64,000 bases of DNA from the NCBI RefSeq assembly GCF_946227985.1, contig NZ_CAMKGL010000001.1:1116001-1180000 (forward strand), read 5' to 3'. A program made the translations under genes and the position numbers. The notes under the pieces are model-generated. The model saw nothing but the letters and a program-made list of their open reading frames with translations, was not told the origin of the DNA and did not search any database. This DNA comes from Serratia quinivorans. GTDB lineage: Bacteria > Pseudomonadota > Gammaproteobacteria > Enterobacterales > Enterobacteriaceae. Positions 1 through 12,004 of this stretch are shown piece after piece (position 1 is the stretch's first letter; the number at the start of each line of letters is the position of its first letter).

Positions 1-1188
1 GAGAAAACCTCACTGGGGCCGGTGATGAGCGCGGCGCTGGTGGGGCTAGCCGTGGGGGCGCTCACCGCAGGCCCCCTGGCGGACCGCATTGGCCGCAAGA
101 AGGTGTTGGTGCTGTCGCTGGTGCTGTTCGGTGGTTTTAGTCTGTTGACGGCGTTCGCCACCACCTTGCCAATGCTGACATTGTTGCGCTTTTTAACCGG
201 GCTGGGGCTGGGTGCGGCAATGCCGAACGCGGCCACCCTGATGTCGGAATATGCGCCGGAGCGTAAGCGCGCCCTGTTGGTCAACCTGATGTTCTGCGGC
301 TTCCCGCTCGGGTCCTCGATGGGCGGTTTCGTTTCCGCCTGGCTGATCCCGCATTTCGGTTGGCAGAGCGTGATGGTGCTGGGCGGCGTGATGCCACTGC
401 TGCTGGCGGTGGTGCTGATGGTTGCATTGCCGGAGTCCGCCCGTTTTATGGTGGTACGGTGTTACCCGGCGCAGCGTATTGCCGCGGTGCTCAAGCGCAT
501 TGCGCCGCTCAATTTAACCGAACCGCTGCGCTTTAGCCTGACTGAAGAAGGCCAGGTGAAAGCCAAATCGGCGCTGGGGGTGATTTTTTCCCCGCGTTAT
601 CTGTTGGGCACCCTGATGCTGTGCCTGACCTACTTTATGGGCCTGATGATCTTCTATCTGTTGACCAGTTGGCTACCGCTGTTGATCCGTGAAACCGGGG
701 CGTCTATTCGCCAGGCGTCGTTGATTACCGCGCTGTTTCCTTTGGGCGGAGGCATTGGCGTGCTGATCATCGGTTGGCTGATGGATCGCATCAATCCGCA
801 CAAGGTGGTGGCGGTGGGCTATCTGTTGACCGGAGTGTTCGTCTGCGCCATTGGCTACGTTTACACCGATCCGATACTGATGGCGGTGACGGTATTTATC
901 GCCGGTACCTGCATGAACGGCGCACAGTCCTCAATGCCGGCGCTGGCCGCCGGTTTTTACCCCACCCAGGGACGGGCGACCGGTGTTGCCTGGATGCTGG
1001 GGCTGGGGCGTTTCGGCGGCATTCTTGGCGCGATGAGCGGCGGGGTGCTGATGCAAATGCAGCTGTCATTCAGCACCATTTTCACCCTGCTGGCGATCCC
1101 GGCGCTGGTGGCCGCGCTGGCGCTGATAATCAAACACTTTTCTGCCAAGGCGACGGCATTGTCCGGTTCGCTCAACAAAGCCCTATAA
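1..1188 (+). CDS. pcaK: 4-hydroxybenzoate/protocatechuate MFS transporter PcaK, 5' end outside window
   Basis: This is a proton-driven inner-membrane importer of the aromatic acid:H+ symporter (AAHS) family. The reading frame is open from the first base, so the N-terminus lies off the left edge; the GTG/ATG near base 22 is internal. The visible protein keeps the MFS loop 2-3 signature (GPLADRIGRKK) and about ten hydrophobic segments, and ends in a basic tail. Only 10 bp separate it from pobA, with a clear ribosome binding site in the gap, so the two form one unit: uptake and first hydroxylation of 4-hydroxybenzoate. The substrate is inferred from context; AAHS members are hard to tell apart by sequence alone. 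Confidence 0.85.
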   Translation, partial: EKTSLGPVMSAALVGLAVGALTAGPLADRIGRKKVLVLSLVLFGGFSLLTAFATTLPMLTLLRFLTGLGLGAAMPNAATLMSEYAPERKRALLVNLMFCGFPLGSSMGGFVSAWLIPHFGWQSVMVLGGVMPLLLAVVLMVALPESARFMVVRCYPAQRIAAVLKRIAPLNLTEPLRFSLTEEGQVKAKSALGVIFSPRYLLGTLMLCLTYFMGLMIFYLLTSWLPLLIRETGASIRQASLITALFPLGGGIGVLIIGWLMDRINPHKVVAVGYLLTGVFVCAIGYVYTDPILMAVTVFIAGTCMNGAQSSMPALAAGFYPTQGRATGVAWMLGLGRFGGILGAMSGGVLMQMQLSFSTIFTLLAIPALVAALALIIKHFSAKATALSGSLNKAL

Positions 1189-1198
1189 GGAGATAACC

Positions 1199-2377
1199 AT
1201 GCGCACACAAATCGCGATTATTGGTGCCGGCCCGGCCGGATTGATGCTGTCGCACCTGCTGCATCTGCAGGGTATTGAGTCGGTGGTATTGGAAACGCGC
1301 GGCCAGCAGGCGGTGGAGTCGACCATTCGCGCCGGGGTGCTGGAGCAGGGAACGGTCGATTTACTCAATCAGACCGGGTTGGGTGAACGTATGCGCGCAG
1401 AAGGGGCGCAGCACCATGGTATTCGGTTGGCGTTCGGTGGCCAACAACACCGGATTGACCTGACAGAACTGACCAACCGGGCGATCACCGTCTACGCCCA
1501 GCATGAAGTACTGAAAGATTTGATTGCCGCGCGGCAGGCGGCGAACGGACAGCTCCATTTTGAGGTGGAGCAGGTGGAACTCAAGGCGCTGGACAGTGAG
1601 CGGCCGCAGGTGCATTACCGGCATCAGGGCGAGCAACGGCGAATTGACTGTGATTTTGTCATTGGCTGCGACGGTTTTCACGGCATTAGCCGGGCGGCGA
1701 TGCCCGGCGGACTGCGTCAGGATTATACCCGGATTTATCCCTTTGGCTGGTTCGGTATTTTGGTGGAGGCACCGCCGTCCAGCGATGAGCTAATCTACGC
1801 CTGCCACCCGCGAGGCTTCGCGCTGATCAGCACCCGTTCGCCTGGCGTTCAGCGGATGTATTTCCAGTGCGATCCGGCGGAAAATGTCGACCAATGGTCG
1901 GACGATCGCATCTGGAGCGAACTGGAGAGCCGGGTAGAAAATCACGACGGCTGGTCGCTGAAAAAGGGCCGTATATTCCAGAAAAACGTGGTCGGCATGC
2001 GCAGCTTTGTGACCGAACCCATGCGCTGTAAACGCCTGCTGCTGGCGGGTGATTCGGCGCATATTGTGCCGCCGACCGGGGCGAAGGGGCTGAATCTGGC
2101 GATGGCGGATGTCTGTCTGCTGTCTCAGGCGTTGGAGGCGTTTTACCGTCACAAAAACTGGCGGCGTCTGGACAGCTACAGTGACGACGCGCTGCAACGT
2201 GTCTGGCGTGCGGAACATTTCTCCTGGTGGATGACCAACATGTTGCACACCCGCCATGACGACAGTGCATTCCAGCAACGCCTACAGTTATCGGAGCTGC
2301 AATATACCGTGAAGTCGCGCAGCGCCATGACGGTGCTGGCGGAAAACTACGTCGGCTCACCGTTTCAGATGATGTGA
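1199..2377 (+). CDS. pobA: 4-hydroxybenzoate 3-monooxygenase
   Basis: A 392-residue cytoplasmic flavoprotein that hydroxylates 4-hydroxybenzoate to protocatechuate with NAD(P)H and O2. It has the N-terminal FAD fold (IIGAGPAGLMLSHLL, residues 5-19), the DG motif (VIGCDGFHG) near residue 155 and the GD motif (LLLAGDSAHIVPPTGAKG) near residue 282, the classic order for class A aromatic hydroxylases. Length is as expected for PobA (about 394). AAGGAG lies 6 nt before the ATG. It follows pcaK directly. No PobR-type regulator is visible next to it. Confidence 0.95.
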   Translation: MRTQIAIIGAGPAGLMLSHLLHLQGIESVVLETRGQQAVESTIRAGVLEQGTVDLLNQTGLGERMRAEGAQHHGIRLAFGGQQHRIDLTELTNRAITVYAQHEVLKDLIAARQAANGQLHFEVEQVELKALDSERPQVHYRHQGEQRRIDCDFVIGCDGFHGISRAAMPGGLRQDYTRIYPFGWFGILVEAPPSSDELIYACHPRGFALISTRSPGVQRMYFQCDPAENVDQWSDDRIWSELESRVENHDGWSLKKGRIFQKNVVGMRSFVTEPMRCKRLLLAGDSAHIVPPTGAKGLNLAMADVCLLSQALEAFYRHKNWRRLDSYSDDALQRVWRAEHFSWWMTNMLHTRHDDSAFQQRLQLSELQYTVKSRSAMTVLAENYVGSPFQMM

Positions 2378-2510
2378 TCCGGGCGATATCACAAAAACCA
2401 ATAAATTCGCTCTATGTACCGATAATCGCCCAAAGAAGCGTTTATCGTTCTTGACGCTGCTGACCGCGCCGCGCCATCATCGGGAAATAGCTTTTTTGCC
2501 CGGAGGAACT

Positions 2511-3876
2511 ATGGAATTACTGACGCCGCTGCTGCGGTCTTCAGCGGTGACCCCTTGCTTTAGCGATACCGCTACGCTGCAGGGTATGCTGGATTTCGAA
2601 GCGGCGCTGGCCAACGCTCAGGCGGAGCTGGGCATTATTCCTGCCGAGGCTGCACGGCACATTAGCCAGGCTTGCCACAGCCATTTATTCGATGCGGCCG
2701 ATCTGGCACAGGCAGCCGCGCAGGCGGGCAATCTGGCGATCCCATTGGTGAAACAGCTAACCACCCGGGTAGCGGAGCAAAATGCCGAGGCCGCACGCTA
2801 CGTTCACTGGGGCGCAACCAGTCAGGACGCTATTGATACCGGGTTGATACTGCAACTGCGGCAAGCCATCGAACTGACGCACAGCGATTTAAACCGGCTG
2901 ATCGCGGCGTTGGTATCACAAATAACTCGCCATCAGGATTGCGTGCTGGTTGGCCGCACCTGGATGCAGCACGCTTTGCCCACCACATTGGGGTTAAAGC
3001 TGGCCGGCACGCTGGATGCCTTGTTGCGCTATCAACAGCGGCTGGATGAAATGCGGCCACGCGTATTGGCACTCCAGTTAGGCGGTGCCGCCGGTACTCT
3101 GGCTTCGCTGGGTGAGCAGGGAGAGACACTGGTGACCGCGCTGGCAGCCAGATTGCAACTGACCGTCGCAGATACCCCCCTGGCACAGTCAACGCGACCG
3201 CCTGCTGGAGATCGCCGGTTGGTATGCCGGATTAAGCGGCTCGCTGGGCAAACTGGCCCGCGATATCTCGTTGCTGACGCAAACCGAAGTGGCCGAGGTG
3301 GCAGAACCGGTGGCCGCTGGGCGCGGTGGCTCTTCGACCATGCCGCACAAACGTAATCCGGTAGCCTGCGCGGTAATCCTCTCTGCGGCCAATCGGGTAC
3401 CTGCGTTGGTCGGCGGGCTGTATGCCGCTATGGTGCAGGAGCATGAACGCGGCCTGGGCGGCTGGCATGCCGAATGGGAAAGCCTGCCGGAATTGGTGAT
3501 GTTAACGGCGGGCGCCCTGCACACCGCCGGGGACCTGATTGACGGGCTACAGGTATTTCCAGCACAGATGGAACATAACCTGAAGTTAACCCACGGCCTG
3601 ATCATGGCAGAGGCGGTCACCATGGCGTTGGGTGAAGCCATTGGCCGCCAGCAAGCGCACCAGCACATCGAAAAACAGTGCCATCAGGCGCTGGCACAAC
3701 GGCTGACTCTGCTTGAGGTGTTGCTGGACGATCCGCTGGTGATGGCTCATTTATCCGCTCAGCGGCTGACCGAGCTGTTGGATCCCCAGCGATATCTTGG
3801 CAGTGCCGGCGCCTTTACCCGGCGGGTGCTGGAACAGGCGGCCGCCGCAACTTCAGGAGCGAATAAACATGAATGA
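2511..3876 (+). pseudogene. pcaB: 3-carboxy-cis,cis-muconate cycloisomerase, frameshifted
   Basis: The enzyme cyclises 3-carboxymuconate to 4-carboxymuconolactone and belongs to the fumarase/argininosuccinate lyase superfamily. The start at 2511 has GGAGG 5 nt upstream. The frame is good up to the run of six C at 3175-3180. There the sequence changes frame by one base, and the family signature (GRGGSSTMPHKRNP) and the rest of the enzyme continue in the next frame to 3876. Dropping one C restores WHSQRDRLLEIAGWYAGLSG and a full product of about 454 residues. Everything else is intact. It is therefore either a very recent mutation, a slippage-prone switch, or a homopolymer sequencing error. The end overlaps pcaC by 8 bp. 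Confidence 0.88.
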
Positions 3877-4258
3877 TGAACAACGGTATCAGCAGGGTAT
3901 TGAGGTGCGCAGGGCGGTACTGGGTGACAGTCATGTAGACCGTAGCCTCAGCCAACTCACCCCGTTAAACGAAGAGTTTCAGGACTTTATCAGCCGCTAT
4001 GCCTGGGGTGAGGTCTGGACCCGACCGGGACTGGCGCGCCATACCCGCAGCCTGATCACCATAGCGATGCTGATTGCCCTTAATCGCGAAGGCGAACTGC
4101 GCATGCATTTGAAAGCGGCGGTAAACAACGGAGTGACTCGCGAGGAGATTAAAGAAGTGCTGATGCAAAGTGCGCTGTACTGCGGCCTGCCGGCGGCCAA
4201 CTCGGCGTTTCATCTGGCGGCAGAAGTCTTTGCCGAGCAGGATCGGGAAGCCGACTAA
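3869..4258 (+). CDS. pcaC: 4-carboxymuconolactone decarboxylase
   Basis: A 129-residue single-domain protein of the carboxymuconolactone decarboxylase/AhpD-like family. It decarboxylates 4-carboxymuconolactone to the beta-ketoadipate enol-lactone. The C-terminal half shows the conserved helix pattern with Cys and His (SALYCGLPAANSAFHLA). I chose the ATG at 3869 (N-terminus MNDEQRYQQG) with CAGGAG upstream, rather than the longer frame that runs back into pcaB. It overlaps the end of pcaB by 8 bp and meets pcaQ tail to tail at 4255-4258. It is not fused to PcaD (enol-lactone hydrolase), and no pcaD is visible here. Confidence 0.93.
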   Translation: MNDEQRYQQGIEVRRAVLGDSHVDRSLSQLTPLNEEFQDFISRYAWGEVWTRPGLARHTRSLITIAMLIALNREGELRMHLKAAVNNGVTREEIKEVLMQSALYCGLPAANSAFHLAAEVFAEQDREAD

Positions 4259-5190
4259 GCGGAACGTGCCGCGCCAGCGATACCGCGCACCGTGGCGATA
4301 AATGCCAGCACGGCGTCGCTTAATTCCCCGTCGTTACGGGTCAGAATACCCACCGCTTCTTCCATTCCCTGGGTCGGCAGCGGCAGTGGGATCAACTGAC
4401 CGGCGGCAATATCGGCTTTCACCGCGCTGGAGGGCACAAACCACAGATAGTCAAATTGCAGCGTCATCTGACGGGCCAGCGAAGCGGACAGCGTTTCTAT
4501 ATATTGGCCGGGCAGGCTGAAACCCTGGGTCGACAGCAGATTCTCGGTATTGTGGCGCGGCACTGTGCCCTTTGGCGAGATAATGGCAGGATAATGCAGT
4601 GCGCGCTCCAGAGTGATGGTTTCGCTTAACAGTGGATGGTCCGGACGCGTCACCATCAGCAAGGATTCCAACAACAACAGTTCAAAAGCCAGCCCACTCA
4701 TCATTTCCGGATCGGCCATGCGGCCAATCGCCACGTCAATCTCACCCGCTTTTAGCTGCGCCAGCAACTCGGCATTTTTGCCGGTAATCACCTGAATGCG
4801 TGAATGAGGATGGGCCTGCTGATACTGGCCGATGGACTGCGGTAGCATACCCAGTGCGGTGGTCGGCAGCGCCCCGATGCGCAATACCCGCGCCGGGGCA
4901 TCGTCGAGCCGGTCAAGCGCGTGCCCGGCGGCGGTCAACGCTTCCAGCACCCGCGTGGCATAGCCGAGGAACTGCTCCCCTTGTTCGGTCAGCAGGGTTC
5001 CCTGGCGGTTACGCACCAGCAGGCGGTTGCCGGTCAAGGCTTCCAGCTCGCTCAGCGTCTTGGACAGTGCCGGTTGGCTCAGGCTCAGCTTATCGGCCGC
5101 GCGGCTTAGCGAGCGTTCCTGCGCCACGGCAACAAAGCCGTTGATGTGGCGTAAACGCATGCGTTGGATGAATAAATTTGCTTTTTTCAT
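4255..5190 (-). CDS. pcaQ: LysR-type regulator PcaQ
   Basis: A 311-residue LysR regulator with an N-terminal winged helix-turn-helix (AVAQERSLSRAADKLSLSQP, residues 20-39) and a periplasmic-binding-protein-like effector domain. The N-terminal pattern RLRHINGFVAVA and its position behind pcaHG fit PcaQ, the activator of protocatechuate genes that responds to beta-carboxymuconate or related intermediates. An upstream in-frame start would add 17 residues; the ATG at 5190 gives the usual PcaQ length, though no start has a strong ribosome binding site. It lies 96 bp behind pcaG on the same strand, so it may be cotranscribed with pcaHG. Confidence 0.85.
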   Translation of the reverse strand: MKKANLFIQRMRLRHINGFVAVAQERSLSRAADKLSLSQPALSKTLSELEALTGNRLLVRNRQGTLLTEQGEQFLGYATRVLEALTAAGHALDRLDDAPARVLRIGALPTTALGMLPQSIGQYQQAHPHSRIQVITGKNAELLAQLKAGEIDVAIGRMADPEMMSGLAFELLLLESLLMVTRPDHPLLSETITLERALHYPAIISPKGTVPRHNTENLLSTQGFSLPGQYIETLSASLARQMTLQFDYLWFVPSSAVKADIAAGQLIPLPLPTQGMEEAVGILTRNDGELSDAVLAFIATVRGIAGAARSA

Positions 5191-5286
5191 CCCCCAGTGT
5201 AGGGAGTTTTTCCCATCGCTAACAAGTGACGGCGGCCGCATTTTTGCACAGACGTACGATTTTTTGCGGCCGCAGACTGGCGGCGT

Positions 5287-6689
<1,403 letters not shown>

Positions 6690-6781
6690 TTAATGTCAGC
6701 ACGAAGGGGAGAATAGCTTTCCCTATCCCGAGTCTCGCAAGCCAGAGTGTTACGATAAAGTGAAATTTAGCGGTGTTTTGC

Positions 6782-6796
6782 ATAACCTGAGGTTAT
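6782..6796. promoter_or_regulatory. Putative PcaQ operator (LysR box)
   Basis: ATAACCTGAGGTTAT is a perfect 7-1-7 palindrome and contains the LysR signature T-N11-A (T6783 to A6795). It resembles the ATAACC...GGTTA element reported for PcaQ of Sinorhizobium, but with a spacer one base shorter. It lies upstream of pcaH, where a PcaQ activator would bind. The assignment to PcaQ is inference. Confidence 0.6.
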
Positions 6797-6920
6797 ATAA
6801 AGAAAGCACGTAAACACCATGCACCACGGAGATATCAAGAGGCAAAGGATCTCGGACGTCGGTCACGGTTGTTTACTTAACGTGTTGACATTGCATTTGA
6901 GGTCGCTGATATTCCAATTT

Positions 6921-6935
6921 CGATAATTATTATCA
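6921..6935. promoter_or_regulatory. Putative Fur box upstream of the DUF4056-like gene
   Basis: CGATAATTATTATCA matches the 7-1-7 Fur consensus TGATAATNATTATCA at 14 of 15 positions. It lies 37 bp before the start at 6972, within promoter distance. It suggests iron-repressed expression of the two genes that follow. Confidence 0.5.
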
Positions 6936-6971
6936 TGGTGGTGTATTTTAATCGCAAAGGGATTTCATTGG

Positions 6972-7664
6972 ATGAGTAAGCGCGAAGATATTCTGGATAT
7001 ATCCAGATTTGGTTCGGAAAAAGGAATTCGTCATGGACTTATTTATTCGGAAATATTGGGCTGGATTGACATGGGGCATGCTCGTGGTGATGACGTGCGT
7101 GCGCTTATGGCCAGTTTTTCCACTGGTGAATCAAATGGTAAACCCTATTACCAAGTGCGTTATGAACAAACAATGGCGTTCGGCCGGTTTGCAACTGGGC
7201 GTTTTAACGTTTGGAAGATAAAAAAAGGCAGAACACCAGCTGAAAGACGAAGTATAGCTTTGGCTATGATGATGAGCACTGCTGTTGCATTTGAAAACTG
7301 GCAATCAATGCCTTTTTTTAGCTGGTATACTGACAGCGGGTTCAGCGGTGAAGATCTTATTTCTGATTTATTCGGTTTCTACCGGGTTAATTTTCCTTGT
7401 GTATATTGGGGAGGATTGAAGATTGTCTGCAAAGAATCCGCGCTTCGCCGATGGGATCACTACGGCCCTATTGGGCGCTATAAAAACAGTGGTTTTTCAC
7501 CACTTTTATTCCCTGATCCTGCGGAAAAATTCACCTGCCACAGACCTTATAAAGGGCAACTCCCTAGATTTATGATGCAAGTTACCCCATATAAATTCAG
7601 CCAAAATGAAGACATTGTTATTCGTAGCAGCAATAAAAGCGGAGTAATAAATGCTATTACGTAA
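6972..7664 (+). CDS. DUF4056-like protein, copy 1
   Basis: A 230-residue protein. I tentatively place it in the DUF4056 family from the pattern GIRHGLIYSEILGWIDMGHARGDD (residues 18-41) followed later by DSGFSGEDLISDLFGFYRV; the activity is unknown. No signal peptide or membrane segment is visible. AAGGGA precedes the ATG by 9 nt. The base composition is clearly more AT-rich than the pca and bgl genes on either side, which suggests horizontal gain. Its end overlaps the next gene by 14 bp. A paralogue with the same arrangement, but with a damaged start, lies at 61528-62222. A Fur-box-like site precedes it. Confidence 0.6.
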   Translation: MSKREDILDISRFGSEKGIRHGLIYSEILGWIDMGHARGDDVRALMASFSTGESNGKPYYQVRYEQTMAFGRFATGRFNVWKIKKGRTPAERRSIALAMMMSTAVAFENWQSMPFFSWYTDSGFSGEDLISDLFGFYRVNFPCVYWGGLKIVCKESALRRWDHYGPIGRYKNSGFSPLLFPDPAEKFTCHRPYKGQLPRFMMQVTPYKFSQNEDIVIRSSNKSGVINAIT

Positions 7665-8091
7665 TAATAATGCCAATAAACTGAAGGGAATGTTATTTGG
7701 CTTTCTGGTCATTGTTATCATTTTTTTTCTATTCGACTTTAGTATGCAGAAAGTAGCGGAGGAAAAAGATGGGTATACAAAATCAAATGTATGGGCATAT
7801 TATCTATATACAGAGAAAGATATCAGGTCTGCGCCAAAAGGGGATGTGTATTATTATTTTACATTTATAGCCCAGGATGGTGGTCAATCAAGAGAAAGTA
7901 GTATTGTCTACAGTGATGATGCAGTTTTGCCAGAGGTCAAAAAATACCTAATCACTTTAGGATACAAGGTGTCAGCACATGATGGGTTGTCTGAAAAATG
8001 GACGAAAAAAGATGAAGTTTTACCTTATTTCTATATATCCATAGATAAGGACAATCATACACTGATTTTAAGTAAAGTCAGTTTTAGATGA
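7651..8091 (+). CDS. Small membrane-anchored protein, partner of DUF4056-like copy 1
   Basis: A 146-residue protein with one N-terminal hydrophobic segment (MLFGFLVIVIIFFLFDF, about residues 14-30) and a soluble C-terminal part that should face the periplasm. I do not recognise a named domain. It overlaps the DUF4056-like gene by 14 bp and so is coupled to it. It is a diverged paralogue of the protein at 62215-62637: both share an aromatic 'YT..(I)R..P' stretch, an 'F.F' strand, and a 'YL...GYK' block followed by a conserved Trp. The coding sequence is AT-rich. The repeated pairing suggests the two proteins work together. Confidence 0.7.
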   Translation: MLLRNNNANKLKGMLFGFLVIVIIFFLFDFSMQKVAEEKDGYTKSNVWAYYLYTEKDIRSAPKGDVYYYFTFIAQDGGQSRESSIVYSDDAVLPEVKKYLITLGYKVSAHDGLSEKWTKKDEVLPYFYISIDKDNHTLILSKVSFR

Positions 8092-8174
8092 TTATTCAGG
8101 GGCGAAGGCTATCTGTATATTTTAAAGCCCCCCTGAAAAAGGGACAACTAGCTAAGCATAACTCCAATAAAACT

Positions 8175-8194
8175 GAGCCACAGGGATGTGGCTC
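8175..8194 (-). terminator. Hairpin terminator behind bglA
   Basis: GAGCCACA (8175-8182) pairs perfectly with TGTGGCTC (8187-8194) around a 4-nt loop. Read leftwards the hairpin is followed by AGTTTTATT, so it probably ends the bglA transcript. Confidence 0.6.
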
Positions 8195-8217
8195 ATAATG
8201 GATTATTGGGCAGATGA

Positions 8218-9672
<1,455 letters not shown>

Positions 9673-9777
9673 TTATTAATGAAAGGTAATGAGAAGATAT
9701 TAGCAAGCTGGAAGTGAATGTCACGATATAACAAAACAGCGTTCGGGTAACGTGTCACATTAAAAAAACAGGCTGTT

Positions 9778-10512
9778 TTATTTGGCAGCGTTAATATGGC
9801 CCAGCCGCTTGCCGATGGTTTCGATAATGTAAATGACTGGGATCTGGGTGGTGATATTATGTTGTCCGGCGATCAGCTGTGGGGGAACGTGATAGGAGAG
9901 GTTGAAGTCCGCCATGCGCGCCAGCGACGAGGTTTCGTTGTTGGTGATGCTGACGATCTTGCAGTGGTGCAGGCTGAACTGGCTGGCGAGGCGCAGGATC
10001 TCTTCGGTCTCACCAGAGACGGAAAGCATAATCGCTACCGCGCTTTTATACATGTCGCTATTGATCGGATAATAAGGGTCATCAATATGGGTGCTGAATT
10101 TCCCCACGTTGGAAAAGAAACGCGCACCATATTTACCCAAGGTGCCAGAAGTGCTGACACCGACAAAAATAATGCGTTCGGCGGAGGCAATATGTTGCAC
10201 CGCCTGGTCAATCAGCTGATTAAATTCGTCGTTGTTAATGCTCTTAAAGAAACTGATTATTTCGCTGGTGCCAAAGTCTACCGGCGGCGCTTCATTTTGC
10301 TCAAGATATAACTTAAAGCGAATACGGAATTCGGAATAACCCGCGCAGCCCATTTTCTTGCAAAAACGCAGCACGGTGGTGGTAGACACCCCGGCGGCCT
10401 CGGCCAGCTCGCGGATGGTCATATACATCACCGCGTTTTTGTTTTTGATGACGTAGTTATAAATCATCAACTCCAGCGTATTGAGTTCGGCAATGGCTTT
10501 ATGGGTAAACAT
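9778..10512 (-). CDS. MurR/RpiR family transcriptional regulator
   Basis: A 244-residue regulator. Residues 1-77 form the RpiR-type helix-turn-helix (TIRELAEAAGVSTTTVLRFCKK). Residues about 105-240 form a SIS sugar-phosphate-binding domain (IIFVGVSTSGTLGKYGARF; IMLSVSGETEEILRLA). Such proteins sense phosphosugars and repress or activate nearby catabolic genes. It sits between bglA and an MFS carrier, all on the same strand. I infer control of one or both neighbours. Confidence 0.85.
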   Translation of the reverse strand: MFTHKAIAELNTLELMIYNYVIKNKNAVMYMTIRELAEAAGVSTTTVLRFCKKMGCAGYSEFRIRFKLYLEQNEAPPVDFGTSEIISFFKSINNDEFNQLIDQAVQHIASAERIIFVGVSTSGTLGKYGARFFSNVGKFSTHIDDPYYPINSDMYKSAVAIMLSVSGETEEILRLASQFSLHHCKIVSITNNETSSLARMADFNLSYHVPPQLIAGQHNITTQIPVIYIIETIGKRLGHINAAK

Positions 10513-10602
10513 AGACCTATCCGGCGAGTAACAACAGACCTTAATCAGAGCGGGCTAACATAGCAAATTTTGCCGTTGCCCGCTCGTGGTTTTCGTTGTT
10601 AT

Positions 10603-11910
10603 TCAGGCGCGTTTGGCCTTATCCAACAGCGAGTCATGCGCCGGCTCACTGCTGGTCAGGTCGCATTCTTTCGGCAGGCGCCAGGCGATGATACCGGCAA
10701 TGATCAGCGATACCGCTAATGCACAAACTGCGACGTTTTGGCCGTACAGGTAGATCATCACCCCCACCAGATAGGGCCCGCAGAAACCGCCCAGGTTACC
10801 CAGGCCGTTAATCACACCGCGCGCGCCACCGGCCACCTCCGCCGAAGCGATACGCCCGGGCATTGACCAAAACGGGCTGGTTGCCGCCTTCAGGAAGAAA
10901 CCGCAAACCACCAATGCGATATAGGCCGCCACCACGTTATGGCGGAGCACCACCGAGGCCAACAGGGCAGCGGCGAAGCAGAACAGGGAAACCATGACCC
11001 ACAGGCGTCGCTTGCCGGTTTTATCGGTCAGCACCGAAATCAGGTAAATCCCCAGCAGGGTGGCGACGAACGGCAAAATGGCCAGGAAACCGACCGAGGC
11101 CATATTGCCACCGGTCAGGTTTTTCAGAATGGTCGGCAACCACAGGGTGTAACCATAGTCACCGGTCTGGTAGAAAAAGTTCAGCAGTACCAGCTTCATC
11201 AACCCTTTGTTACGGAACACGTCTCTCAAAGGTGCATTGCTGACCGGCTGGGTTCTGCTGCGAGCCTGGCGTTCGCGTGTCAGTTCTGTTATCAGATACT
11301 CGCGCTCACGGGCCGGTAACCAGCGCGCCTCCTGCGGCCGATCGCTGATCAACAGCCACCAGACGGCCAACACCACCAGTGACAGCAAACCTTCGAGGAT
11401 AAACAGCCAGCGCCAGTCGAGCTGGTTGATGATGGCACCAGAAATGGGGGCGGTCAGCATGCCACCCAGCGGAGCGAACATCATGACGAAGGCGTTGGCA
11501 CGGCCCAGTTCTTTTTCCGGGAACCAGTTACTGATCATGGTCAGCACCACCGGCAGCATACCCCCTTCGGAAATACCCAACACAAAGCGCAAGATCAGCA
11601 GTTGATAGTGGTTAGTAACAAAACCGGTAGCCACCGAAACCACCGCCCAGGCACACAGCGACCAGGCGATAAAACGTTTGCCGCTGCCGTTAACCGCAAT
11701 GCGCCCACCGGGAACCTGCAGAAACAGATAGCCGATAAAGAAGATGCCGCTGGCCAAACCGGCCATCTGGCTGGTGATGCCCAAATCACTTTCCATACCG
11801 CCGGGCAGGGCAAAACTGATATTGACCCGGTCCATAAAGGAAATAATGCAGGCGATCAGGATCGGGGCAATAACCCGCAGCCAGCGGGTGTTGGGTATTT
11901 TATTATCCAT
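10603..11910 (-). CDS. MFS transporter, anion:cation symporter type
   Basis: A 435-residue inner-membrane carrier with twelve predicted helices. The N-terminal pattern (IISFMDRVNISFALPGGMESDLGIT) and the loop VLGISEGGMLPVVLTMISNWFP are typical of the anion:cation symporter family (hexuronate, galactonate, phthalate and tartrate carriers). It lies between a 2-hydroxyacid dehydrogenase gene (94 bp upstream) and the RpiR gene (90 bp downstream), all leftward. The likely cargo is a sugar acid or hydroxy acid, but sequence does not settle it. Confidence 0.82.
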   Translation of the reverse strand: MDNKIPNTRWLRVIAPILIACIISFMDRVNISFALPGGMESDLGITSQMAGLASGIFFIGYLFLQVPGGRIAVNGSGKRFIAWSLCAWAVVSVATGFVTNHYQLLILRFVLGISEGGMLPVVLTMISNWFPEKELGRANAFVMMFAPLGGMLTAPISGAIINQLDWRWLFILEGLLSLVVLAVWWLLISDRPQEARWLPAREREYLITELTRERQARSRTQPVSNAPLRDVFRNKGLMKLVLLNFFYQTGDYGYTLWLPTILKNLTGGNMASVGFLAILPFVATLLGIYLISVLTDKTGKRRLWVMVSLFCFAAALLASVVLRHNVVAAYIALVVCGFFLKAATSPFWSMPGRIASAEVAGGARGVINGLGNLGGFCGPYLVGVMIYLYGQNVAVCALAVSLIIAGIIAWRLPKECDLTSSEPAHDSLLDKAKRA

Positions 11911-12004
11911 GGCGATCTCTCTTTATAAGGCGCAGGGAGAACCTCTCAATTCAATAAAGAGGTTCTGTGGTACGGCGATAATAAATTCGAAAGAAAAGGC
12001 TTAA

